DNA from: Candidatus Zhuqueibacterota bacterium
GTDB taxonomy: Bacteria > Zhuqueibacterota > Zhuqueibacteria > Residuimicrobiales > Krinioviventaceae
Assembly: GCA_016928775.1 (NCBI GenBank)
Contig: JAFGKD010000038.1
Coordinates: 16,295-80,294 of the forward strand
DNA: 64,000 nt
Direction: 5' to 3'
Below are positions 46,918 to 54,267 of this stretch, one piece after another. Position numbers and translations under genes: made by a program. The notes under the pieces are model-generated. The model worked only from the letters and a program-made list of their open reading frames with translations, was not told the DNA's origin and made no database searches. Every line of letters starts with the position of its first letter. The first letter of the stretch is position 1.

Positions 46918-48667
46918 TTTTTATAGCTCCTAGCTGATGTAATTTATCCAAATAGTCGGCAGAAAAATCAATATAGGGGCGGACTACAAGAAAACGTGCA
47001 AGATCGTGATTAAAAAAATCCTTCGTTGTAAATTCAATCTCACTTAGCTGATTTCCTTCAACTTTTAGTATTTTATGTTTTTTTGGTTTTTTTCTTTTTT
47101 GGGGATCGATTTCTGTTTCGTCTTGATCAAAATAAGGAATACTCCAATAATAATTATTTTCTTTTATAATTTGAATAGCGGAGTCTAATACAAGTTTACC
47201 ATCTTTGTACATATATTTAATATCCTTTTTGTAGTCGATAAAAAACAAATCCTCTTTTGAATGGTGGCAAATAACAAAATCAGTTTCAGGTCTCTTCCAG
47301 GATTCCGTTTTCATTTCTGCATTAATATTCCATATTTTATAAATTCCTATTTCTGTGCTTTTAGGATCGGTCCAGCAATCATACTCAAACCTTGTGGTAT
47401 AGCAAAATATGTCGCACTCTATCATTTGTAGCTTATTGTTTACCATCAATTCTATTTGTTGATTCTGATGAACTTTAACAAATCCATTTTGAGTTTGCTT
47501 ACCATGTACTTTTATGTTTTCAAGATGCACAATAGCTATATTTGCGGCTCTGCTAATTTGAGTTTTAAGAAAAAATAGTGACTTCCTAAACCATTCTATA
47601 TAATGCATTGGTTTTTTCATGCCATGCCCACTGAATTTATATCCGTTCCTTAATGTTCGAAAAGAGAATTCAACGAGCCTCTTATTATCAATTTCCAAGT
47701 CATACTCTTCTTTGTCGCTAACATCAATTATTAGTGCATGTTCACCAATCCAGGGTGCACCGGGCATAAATACTGTTAGCAATGGATGATTCTTGAAATA
47801 GACATAATCTCCAATTACTAGATCATTCCATTCTTCTCGATTCGTAAATGTTTTTATTTCATAAAGACCGTAAACTCGATCTCGCAAAAAGCAATCATGT
47901 GTGATGGATAAAGGATTTGCTATAATGAAATATGCTTCCACCTTATCATTCTTTTTGAGTAGTGTTTCCATTAATGTATTTTTGTTGTAACTTACCAACA
48001 AAGAATCAATAAGAACAATACACATTGTATACGAACAATCGAAAAGATTTCTTTCACATTCGCTTTCGTTTGTTATATCGAAAATCTTTTCGACTGCCTT
48101 AACTGGGTCTGTTTTTCCGCTATTACTCAATTTTAGAGGGATAGGCTTATCATCTGGTTCATTCGGCGAAATTTTTTCCCAATATAACTTTGCCTTTAAA
48201 TTGATGCTCCATTTGTTATTACATTTACTTGGATAGTAGAAGTATTCCCTATTGACATAATCCCTCATGGTAACAATGCTTCTATATCTTCTATTTAGTA
48301 TGAAGTCTAAATAGCTCTTGTATTGTGCAAGTGCAAATTCTGGATTGAGACCTATCACACCATAAATTAATCTTACCTTTATCTTTTTTATTTCGAGTAC
48401 TTTAAAGTTGTTATTGTTGTTATTGTTTATAATACCATACAATTCTCTTCGACCGATTTTAAAAGCATTGATCAATTCATAGACTCTGTTCTTGCTTTCT
48501 TTTATATCAGCCTCAACTTTATTATATAAACTTTGTCCAGAAACACCTTTATCGATATTAAAATTAATGATTTTTTTTGTAAACCATTCCCGCTGTTTGA
48601 TAGAATATAGCTTATGCCATAATTTCTGATTATTAATTAAGTCCTTTTCTTTTCTTTTATCGCGCAT
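46901..48667 (-). CDS. Transglutaminase-like protein (Tgl/protein-glutamine gamma-glutamyltransferase type), first gene of the operon
   Basis: ATG 48667 follows AGAGGA. The 588-aa protein has no signal peptide. Three blocks resemble the catalytic regions of Bacillus Tgl: NLFDCSYTMCIVLIDSLL (Cys211; Tgl has FDCATA.V), GDYVYFKNHP...PWIGEHALIID (Glu309; Tgl GD.VY.KNP..WQGENVI) and FSGHGM (His348; Tgl YGHGI). Tgl uses Cys, Glu and His in this order to form glutamyl-lysine isopeptide bonds. The spacing is larger here, with an extra 25-30 residues between Glu and His. A poly-Asn run (about residues 81-87), an AT-rich sequence and a 240-residue C-terminal extension are unusual. As first gene of the operon it could crosslink the giant proteins encoded behind it. 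Identification rests on motif reading only. Confidence 0.5.
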   Translation of the reverse strand: MRDKRKEKDLINNQKLWHKLYSIKQREWFTKKIINFNIDKGVSGQSLYNKVEADIKESKNRVYELINAFKIGRRELYGIINNNNNNNFKVLEIKKIKVRLIYGVIGLNPEFALAQYKSYLDFILNRRYRSIVTMRDYVNREYFYYPSKCNNKWSINLKAKLYWEKISPNEPDDKPIPLKLSNSGKTDPVKAVEKIFDITNESECERNLFDCSYTMCIVLIDSLLVSYNKNTLMETLLKKNDKVEAYFIIANPLSITHDCFLRDRVYGLYEIKTFTNREEWNDLVIGDYVYFKNHPLLTVFMPGAPWIGEHALIIDVSDKEEYDLEIDNKRLVEFSFRTLRNGYKFSGHGMKKPMHYIEWFRKSLFFLKTQISRAANIAIVHLENIKVHGKQTQNGFVKVHQNQQIELMVNNKLQMIECDIFCYTTRFEYDCWTDPKSTEIGIYKIWNINAEMKTESWKRPETDFVICHHSKEDLFFIDYKKDIKYMYKDGKLVLDSAIQIIKENNYYWSIPYFDQDETEIDPQKRKKPKKHKILKVEGNQLSEIEFTTKDFFNHDLARFLVVRPYIDFSADYLDKLHQLGAIKSERTN

Positions 48668-48679
48668 TAAAATCCTCTT

Positions 48680-48950
48680 TTATTTAATAGGTTCAAGTAT
48701 GATAAAGGCATGTAAATCTCTTGCATTCAGAGTGGTAGAAATAACAAACATGTAATTTATAGAATCATCTGATCCGTTTTTGAAGACAATCGCATTTTCA
48801 TTACGCTTAGTATTGAGCAAAATGTAAAAGTATTTTACTGAGTGAAGGAGGTCTGAGCTAAAAACGAGATGAAAATTGCTGGCCACTGCTCCTTGATGGG
48901 CTATTGGCTCGTATTTGTGCCCGAGACCATTATCTCGTATGAGCTTTTTA
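48680..48950 (-). pseudogene. Short open frame without a good start, possible gene remnant
   Basis: A minus-strand frame open for about 90 codons with protein-like sequence (IRDNGLGHKYEPIAHQGAVASNFHLVFSSDLLHSVKYFYILL ... INYMFVISTTLNARDLHAFIILEPIK, read in parts) ends 12 bases before the transglutaminase-like gene. The only conventional start is GTG 48886, whose Shine-Dalgarno is too close (two bases). The upstream stop is at 48953. It may be the 3' end of a lost gene or a small protein with a non-standard start. Confidence 0.35.
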
Positions 48951-48968
48951 TTTTAAGTTCGCTTAGCA

Positions 48969-48982
48969 TAAGAGGCCTCTTA
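48969..48982. promoter_or_regulatory. 14-bp perfect palindrome, possible operator
   Basis: TAAGAGG-CCTCTTA lies about ten bases downstream of the promoter candidate at 48992-49020 and about 300 bases before the first gene of the giant-protein operon. The location suits a repressor site. Confidence 0.35.
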
Positions 48983-48991
48983 GAATTGCAT

Positions 48992-49020
48992 AATATACTC
49001 TCTTCTATTATTAATATGAA
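48992..49020 (-). promoter_or_regulatory. Candidate sigma-70-type promoter of the giant-protein operon
   Basis: On the minus strand, TTCATA (49015-49020) and TATATT (48992-48997) are separated by 17 bases. The -35 box matches four of six consensus bases. No better candidate is seen closer to the 48667 start, which would leave a leader of about 315 bases. Confidence 0.35.
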
Positions 49021-49057
49021 TCACTGTATTAATATTTTAATGGCTATTCACCCGTTA

Positions 49058-49435
49058 TTATCGCACCAGAAACAACACCCTCTCACCCAGCAATCGCTGA
49101 TCAATCGGCGTGGGAAAATAATCCTTCACCCCGTATTTAAATGCTTGCACCAGGACTTCGGCGGTCTGTGAGCCGTCTAACAAGATCATCTTGACGTCCT
49201 CGGTTTCCTTTATGTGATCCAGCAAGCGAAACAAGTCATCTTCCTTTTGCGGCATTTCCAGCAGCAGCAGATCAAAGTCATATTTAAGCATGGTCGAAAG
49301 CAGCATATCCCATTGTGTTGTAACGACAAGGATGACAGATTGTGAGAGCAACGTGAGCAGCGGGTAAAATTCATCGATGCAATGACAGTAAATGAGTATA
49401 TGCGGCGTGTGCTTTATTCCTCGCCCTCCGTGCAA
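49058..49435 (-). CDS. Degenerate response-regulator receiver (pseudo-receiver) protein
   Basis: A TTG start at 49435 follows GAGGG with about eight-base spacing. The 125-aa protein is one receiver-like domain: HILIYCHCIDEF (beta-1), FDLLLLEMPQ (beta-3), EDVKMILLDGSQ (beta-4) and GVKDYFPTPIDQRLL (beta-5/alpha-5). The phosphoacceptor Asp of LLDxxMP is replaced by Glu60, the acidic pair after beta-1 is missing, and the Lys of DYLxKP is Thr109. It therefore cannot be phosphorylated in the normal way, and the Glu may mimic a permanently active state. It lies 182 bases behind the sigma-54 regulator, with a sigma-54-like promoter between them, and upstream of the giant-protein operon. Confidence 0.6.
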   Translation of the reverse strand: MHGGRGIKHTPHILIYCHCIDEFYPLLTLLSQSVILVVTTQWDMLLSTMLKYDFDLLLLEMPQKEDDLFRLLDHIKETEDVKMILLDGSQTAEVLVQAFKYGVKDYFPTPIDQRLLGERVLFLVR

Positions 49436-49474
49436 ATGGCTTCCCTCAACAAACTTTTTTATAACAAGTGAACA

Positions 49475-49490
49475 AACAATTATGGTGCCA
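49475..49490 (-). promoter_or_regulatory. Candidate sigma-54 (-24/-12) promoter
   Basis: Read on the minus strand: TGGCAC, five bases, TTGTT, about 40 bases before the pseudo-receiver start. Consensus is TGGCAC-N5-TTGCW. The -24 element is perfect, while the -12 element has T for the usual C. The next gene upstream encodes a sigma-54 activator. Confidence 0.4.
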
Positions 49491-49616
49491 CAAGGTGCAC
49501 GATCACCACCAGTTGATTTAATGGTTGTTTAATAAAAAGATAGGGCAGGGGAGGTGTGTAAAGAATTATGGCGATGGCTGTAAAAAGTATGGCAAAAATA
49601 CCAGTGATTGGTAAAA

Positions 49617-51215
49617 TTACCCCTTGTTGTTTTTAAAAACAGCGGCCTGGATGTGATACCTGGCCATCTTTTGATAAAAGTTTTTCGCATCCATGCCGGA
49701 GGCGCGCGCCGCTTGCGCGACATTGCCTTTTGCACGCTTTAAGGCCGATTGTAGATATGCTTTTTCGAAATCCTCGACAACCTTCTGCTTCTCGGCCGCA
49801 AAGGTTCCCCAGGTCTTTGGCTTGTCACTTTTTCGCTGCATTTCCGGAGGCAAATGCTCGATCAATACATCTTTTCCACGACACAGTACGGCTACGCGCT
49901 GCATGGCATTTTCCAACTCGCGGACATTCCCGGGAAAGTCGTACGACAACAGCGCGTTTTGGGCTTCACCATGCAAACGCAACTCAGGATGGCCATACTT
50001 TGCTAAAAAATGTTGCGCCAACAACAGGATGTCATCGCGACGCTCCGCGAGACGCGGTAACTGCAGATTGATGATGTTGAGGCGATAGTAGAGGTCCTGA
50101 CGAAAACGCCCGGAGTGCACAAGCTGCTCCAGTTGCACATTGGTGGCCGCAATAATGCGGACGTCACACTGCTTGATGACGGTGCTGCCCACCGGCGTGT
50201 ATTCGCCACTCTGCAGAATGCGCAGTAGTTTGATCTGCAAAGCGGGACTCATTTCGCTGATCTCGTCAAAAAAGATGGTGCCGCCGTCCGCCGTTTCAAA
50301 CCAGCCCTTTTTATCCTGATGCGCCCCGGTGAACGCCCCCTTGACATGCCCGAACAGGGCGCTTTCCAATAAATTCTCCGGCAGGGCGCCACAGTTGAGC
50401 GAGATGAATGGCTTGTCTTTGCGCTCGCTGTTTTGATGAATAGCGCGCGCCACTAACTCTTTGCCGGTGCCGCTTTCACCGTAAATGAGAACCGTCGCTT
50501 GCGTGGGCGCCACTTGATTGGCCAAATTTAATACTTTGAGCAAAGCCGGACTGTTGCCGATGATGTCGCCATAAGAGTCACGGTTTTGAATGTGTTGTTG
50601 CGCGCGCTGCAGGTTTTGTTTGAGCTCAAGATTTCTCAGCAGCATGCTCAATGGATTGGCGATGAACTGCATACATTGACGCGCTAAATTGTATTCGTTT
50701 TCATGAAAGAGTCCGAGGACTGTGCGGTTATCGGCGTAAAAAACGCCGATCAGCTGATCGAGGTGGATGATGGGCACGCAAATCACTGATAAAACGTGCA
50801 GGCGGAGCACGCTGGCAGCGGATTTGAATTCCTCGTCCTCCATGGCATTGGGAATACAAACAGAGATGTGCTGTTCGCGCACTTTGGTGATGATGCTCCA
50901 GCTCACTTCAAAGCGCGGATCGTGGATGTCATCGTGATTCAGATTGCGGCCTTTTTGGTAAACAACCTGGCCCGCTCGGTCAAAGATCAAAATCAGACTG
51001 CGTTCCGCGCCGGTACAGGTGTTGAGCTCGTCCAATATTTTTTCCAGGATATTCTCAATGGGTGATTCCGAGGTGATGTGCCCCGCCAACTCGGCTAACG
51101 TCAGAAAGTGTCGATAGCCGGCATAGAGGTCATTGATTGTTCCGTCAAAAACATCGGTCTTGATTCGTCCCCGTTTAATTTTGAGTGGAAGCGGTTTTTT
51201 CGCGCGCGACCTCAT
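49617..51215 (-). CDS. Sigma-54-dependent activator with GAF sensor domain
   Basis: The 532-aa protein from ATG 51215 has a GAF-like sensor (about residues 40-195), a AAA+ central domain (about 215-450) with Walker A GESGTGKE (246-253), the sigma-54-contacting GAFTGA loop (293-298), Walker B GTIFFDE and the arginine-finger region. A Fis-type helix-turn-helix follows at about 485-525 ([20 protein letters not shown]). There is no receiver domain, so it responds to a ligand or redox signal through GAF rather than to phosphorylation. Targets are unknown. The next gene downstream has a sigma-54-like promoter, which makes it and perhaps the giant-protein operon candidates for control. The intact GAFTGA shows it is a true activator. 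Confidence 0.93.
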   Translation of the reverse strand: MRSRAKKPLPLKIKRGRIKTDVFDGTINDLYAGYRHFLTLAELAGHITSESPIENILEKILDELNTCTGAERSLILIFDRAGQVVYQKGRNLNHDDIHDPRFEVSWSIITKVREQHISVCIPNAMEDEEFKSAASVLRLHVLSVICVPIIHLDQLIGVFYADNRTVLGLFHENEYNLARQCMQFIANPLSMLLRNLELKQNLQRAQQHIQNRDSYGDIIGNSPALLKVLNLANQVAPTQATVLIYGESGTGKELVARAIHQNSERKDKPFISLNCGALPENLLESALFGHVKGAFTGAHQDKKGWFETADGGTIFFDEISEMSPALQIKLLRILQSGEYTPVGSTVIKQCDVRIIAATNVQLEQLVHSGRFRQDLYYRLNIINLQLPRLAERRDDILLLAQHFLAKYGHPELRLHGEAQNALLSYDFPGNVRELENAMQRVAVLCRGKDVLIEHLPPEMQRKSDKPKTWGTFAAEKQKVVEDFEKAYLQSALKRAKGNVAQAARASGMDAKNFYQKMARYHIQAAVFKNNKG

Positions 51216-51302
51216 ACAACTCTACTCGCTTGATTGAAAGATCGTGTTATGTCCCATTTTTAGTCAATTTTGCCTAAAAACGCAAGTTAAATCTTTTTCA
51301 AC

Positions 51303-51330
51303 TTGACTTTCTGCAGAATTTTGCTAAATT
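51303..51330 (+). promoter_or_regulatory. Promoter of the tRNA-Ala gene
   Basis: TTGACT at 51303-51308 and TAAATT at 51325-51330 with a 16-base spacer, 17 bases before the tRNA. Confidence 0.6.
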
Positions 51331-51347
51331 ATTCCGACAATTTACAT

Positions 51348-51420
<73 letters not shown>

Positions 51421-51426
51421 CATCAC

Positions 51427-51455
51427 AAGGTGTCAGTTTGGCACCTTTTTTGTTT
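51427..51455 (+). terminator. Intrinsic terminator behind tRNA-Ala
   Basis: Stem AAGGTGTC (51427-51434) and GGCACCTT (51440-51447), one G-U pair, loop of five, followed by a T run. It starts seven bases after the tRNA. Confidence 0.85.
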
Positions 51456-51520
51456 AATGATTACCTTTCGCTCGGAAAATCTATGGCAGCCGGAATGTGA
51501 AAAAACCGGGTTATGTTGTT
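51455..51520 (+). pseudogene. Decayed copy of the leuS 5' end
   Basis: Bases 51484-51506 match the leuS codons for WQSEWEK at 21 of 23 positions (ATGGCAGCCGGAATGTGAAA against ATGGCAGTCGGAATGGGAAA at 51733). Weaker similarity reaches back to a start-like ATGATTACCT and TTCGCTC, with deletions. The copy lies about 250 bases before the intact gene and has no open frame of its own. Confidence 0.5.
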
Positions 51521-51522
51521 GT

Positions 51523-51626
51523 GGAGTGCGCTCTCTGTGTGAGCGCTAACGGCGAAACTGTTAATTTAATTCTTTTATTGGCCGCTTGATTTGCAAGCTG
51601 GGCGCCGAAAAAGACGGCGCCACTCC
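51523..51626. repeat. REP-like pair of hairpins in inverted orientation
   Basis: GGAGTG at 51523 and CACTCC at 51621-51626 bound the element. Next to each is a hairpin with a seven-base loop: GCGCTC-TCTGTGT-GAGCGC at 51528-51546 and, on the other strand, a GGCGCCG stem with loop TCTTTTT at 51601-51621. Both arms thus read GGAGT, stem, TCTnTnT, stem, the form of a short palindromic repeat family. Confidence 0.45.
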
Positions 51627-51694
51627 AAAGCAAAATCATTCTGTTCTGAGCACATAGAGTAATCATTGATATTATTTTCTGAAAAGGGTTGATG

Positions 51695-54151
51695 ATGATA
51701 CCTGACTATGACTTTGCTCACATCGAAAAAAAATGGCAGTCGGAATGGGAAAAAAACAGGCTGTACCATGTCGATTTGACAAATACAAAAAACAAGCTTT
51801 ATTGCCTCGTCATGTTTTTATATCCGTCCGGTGATCGTTTGCATATTGGACACTGGTATAATTACGCGCCAACGGACACCTGGGCTCGATTCAAAAAAAT
51901 GCAGGGATACAATATCTTTGAGCCGATGGGGTATGATGCCTTTGGTTTGCCAGCGGAAAATTATGCGATCAAGCATGGTGTTCATCCAGCGACAAGCACC
52001 AACAAAAATATAAAGAATATCCGCGAACAGCTCAAGGTGATGGGGGCTATGTACGACTGGGAGTGCGAAATCGATACCAGCAAACCGGAGTATTACAAAT
52101 GGACGCAGTGGCTGTTCCTGCAGCTCTATAAAAATGGTCTGGCCTATCGCAAAAGAGCAGCGGTGAATTGGTGCCCGTCCTGTCAAACGGTCCTGGCGAA
52201 CGAACAGGTCATTGATGGCCAGTGCGAACGATGCGAAGCCGAAGTGACACAAAAAGATCTGGAACAATGGTTTTTCAAAATTACCGACTATGCCGAAAAA
52301 TTGCTTGAAGGTCATGATCGCATTGACTGGCCGGAAAAAACAATCAATATGCAAAAAAACTGGATCGGCAAAAGTGTTGGTGCATCGATACAGTTTAAAG
52401 TCAAGGATAGCGTGGAAATCATAGAGGTTTTTACCACGCGACCGGATACGACTTTTGGTGTCACCTATATGGTTCTGGCGCCCGAGCATCCCCTGGTTGA
52501 AAAATTGACCACGGAGACGCACAAGCATGTCGTTCAAGATTATATAACACAGGCTAAAAAAACAAAAGAAATTGATCGTTTATCGACGGAACGCGAAAAA
52601 ACCGGTGTCTTTATCGGCAGCTATTGTATCAATCCGGTGAATCAGGAGACCATTCCAATCTGGATCGCTGACTATGTGTTGGCGACCTATGGGACCGGCG
52701 CGGTCATGGCGGTGCCAGCACACGATCAACGCGATTTTGAATTTGCACAAAAATACAATCTGCCTATTCGTCAAGTTATCAGCGCAAATGGCGATATACT
52801 TAAACAAGAGCTTGAAGTGGCATACGTTGAGCCTGGAATAATGGTCAATTCAGGCGGATTTGACGGGATGGATTCTGAAAAGGGCAAAGCCAAAATCATT
52901 AAATGGTTTCAGCAGCACAACTGTGGTGGTGCAAAGGTTCATTACAAATTACGTGACTGGCTGATTTCCCGGCAACGGTATTGGGGCGCACCGATTCCGA
53001 TCATCTATTGCAAAAAATGTGGGCAAGTTCCTGTCCCTGAAGACGAATTGCCGGTGCAACTGCCTGAGCAGGTGGACTTTACGGGCAGGGGAATTTCACC
53101 GATAGCGACAGCCCCGGATTTTGTCAATACTGTTTGTCATCAATGTGGGGGGGAGGCACGACGAGAAGTTGATACAATGGACACCTTTGTCTGCTCATCG
53201 TGGTATTTTTTACGGTATCCCAATGCGAAATTGGCCGATCGGGCATTTGATCCGGACAGAGTTAATGAATGGCTGCCGGTTGATCAATATGTCGGTGGCG
53301 CGGAGCATGCGGTGATGCATCTGCTCTATGCGCGATTTATGACCAAAGTTTTGCACGATTTAGGGTATATCGCGTTTGATGAGCCCTTTCAAAAGCTGAT
53401 TCATCAAGGAACAATCACCAATGCCGGCGCAAAAATGTCAAAATCACGCGGCAATGTGGTGAATCCGGATACTTTTATCGAACAATATGGCTCTGATACG
53501 TTCAGAATGTACATGATGTTTATGGGATCATACGAAGATGGAGGCGATTGGAGTGATGAGGGTATTTCCGGTATTTATCGCTTTCTGAAAAGAGTTTGGC
53601 GTCTGGTGTTGCAGGTTAAACTGGCACAACCTGCCGGCGATGAAACAGACCGTTTTGGCGCGGTTGTATATCAAATGCATTATGCGATCAAGCATGCGAG
53701 CCAATCTCTGGAACGTTTTCACTTTAATACGGCCATCAGTCGAATTATGGAACTGGTGAATGAATGTTATCTTTATCTTCAGGACATCGAAGCGTCTGCA
53801 CAAAACAGCGCGCTGTTGGCAGAGGTTATGCCAACGATCGTTCAGCTCATTGCACCATTTTGTCCGCATATGGCCGAGGAACTTTGGCAAATATTGGAGA
53901 AAGAATATAGCGTTTTTAATTCAAACTGGCCGGATTATGATGAAACAATGTTGGAGCGCAATACCATCAATCTTGGTGTGCAGGTGAATGGCAAGATCAG
54001 AGGCCAAGTTCAAGTCGCGACCGACGCGAGTGAAAAAGATATTATCGAATTAGCTCTGCAGCAGGATAAAGTTCGCGCCTATACTGAGGGGAAAACAATT
54101 ATCAAATCTTTTGTGGTGCCGGAAAAATTGGTTGTTTTCGCAGTCAAGTAA
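51695..54151 (+). CDS. leuS: Leucyl-tRNA synthetase
   Basis: Three in-line candidates (TTG 51689, ATG 51692, ATG 51695) are available; AAGGG at 51684-51688 favours 51695, giving 818 aa. Class I features are intact: HIGH at residues 50-53 (RLHIGHWYNY), GYDAFGLPAENYA, the zinc-knuckle-like NWCPSCQTVLANEQV, the CP1 editing domain with TTRPDTTFGVTYM and the AHDQRDFEFA block, KMSKS at 580-584 (AKMSKSRGN), and the C-terminal anticodon-binding and LeuRS-specific tail (NGKIRGQV). It charges tRNA-Leu with leucine in the cytoplasm. The 270-base region between the tRNA and leuS shows repeats and a decayed 5' copy. I found no T-box. Confidence 0.97.
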   Translation: MIPDYDFAHIEKKWQSEWEKNRLYHVDLTNTKNKLYCLVMFLYPSGDRLHIGHWYNYAPTDTWARFKKMQGYNIFEPMGYDAFGLPAENYAIKHGVHPATSTNKNIKNIREQLKVMGAMYDWECEIDTSKPEYYKWTQWLFLQLYKNGLAYRKRAAVNWCPSCQTVLANEQVIDGQCERCEAEVTQKDLEQWFFKITDYAEKLLEGHDRIDWPEKTINMQKNWIGKSVGASIQFKVKDSVEIIEVFTTRPDTTFGVTYMVLAPEHPLVEKLTTETHKHVVQDYITQAKKTKEIDRLSTEREKTGVFIGSYCINPVNQETIPIWIADYVLATYGTGAVMAVPAHDQRDFEFAQKYNLPIRQVISANGDILKQELEVAYVEPGIMVNSGGFDGMDSEKGKAKIIKWFQQHNCGGAKVHYKLRDWLISRQRYWGAPIPIIYCKKCGQVPVPEDELPVQLPEQVDFTGRGISPIATAPDFVNTVCHQCGGEARREVDTMDTFVCSSWYFLRYPNAKLADRAFDPDRVNEWLPVDQYVGGAEHAVMHLLYARFMTKVLHDLGYIAFDEPFQKLIHQGTITNAGAKMSKSRGNVVNPDTFIEQYGSDTFRMYMMFMGSYEDGGDWSDEGISGIYRFLKRVWRLVLQVKLAQPAGDETDRFGAVVYQMHYAIKHASQSLERFHFNTAISRIMELVNECYLYLQDIEASAQNSALLAEVMPTIVQLIAPFCPHMAEELWQILEKEYSVFNSNWPDYDETMLERNTINLGVQVNGKIRGQVQVATDASEKDIIELALQQDKVRAYTEGKTIIKSFVVPEKLVVFAVK

Positions 54152-54267
54152 CTTTGCTAAGATAACAGGTTCGCTGGCTTGTGGTGCAGGGATGCTGAAG
54201 AGTGGGAGGTGTTTATACTGCCTTATGTTAACATAACTAAGATTATGATAATTTTACTGTCAGAATT

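Noticed and set aside
29640..48667. Assigning the giant-protein operon to a contractile injection system or to insecticidal Tc toxins
   Set aside because: No sheath, tube, baseplate, tail-lysozyme, AAA+ ClpV-like, RHS or TcA/TcB sequence is seen in the window. The resemblance is only in protein size and clustering.
51456..51694. T-box or leucine-responsive leader before leuS
   Set aside because: No AGGGTGGNACCGCG-type element and no specifier stem found; the hairpins are better read as repeats.
54223..54236. Perfect palindrome TTATGTT/AACATAA between convergent leuS and the TPR gene
   Set aside because: It lacks a loop, GC content and a T run, so it is a poor terminator, and there is no promoter for it to control. 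It may be chance.
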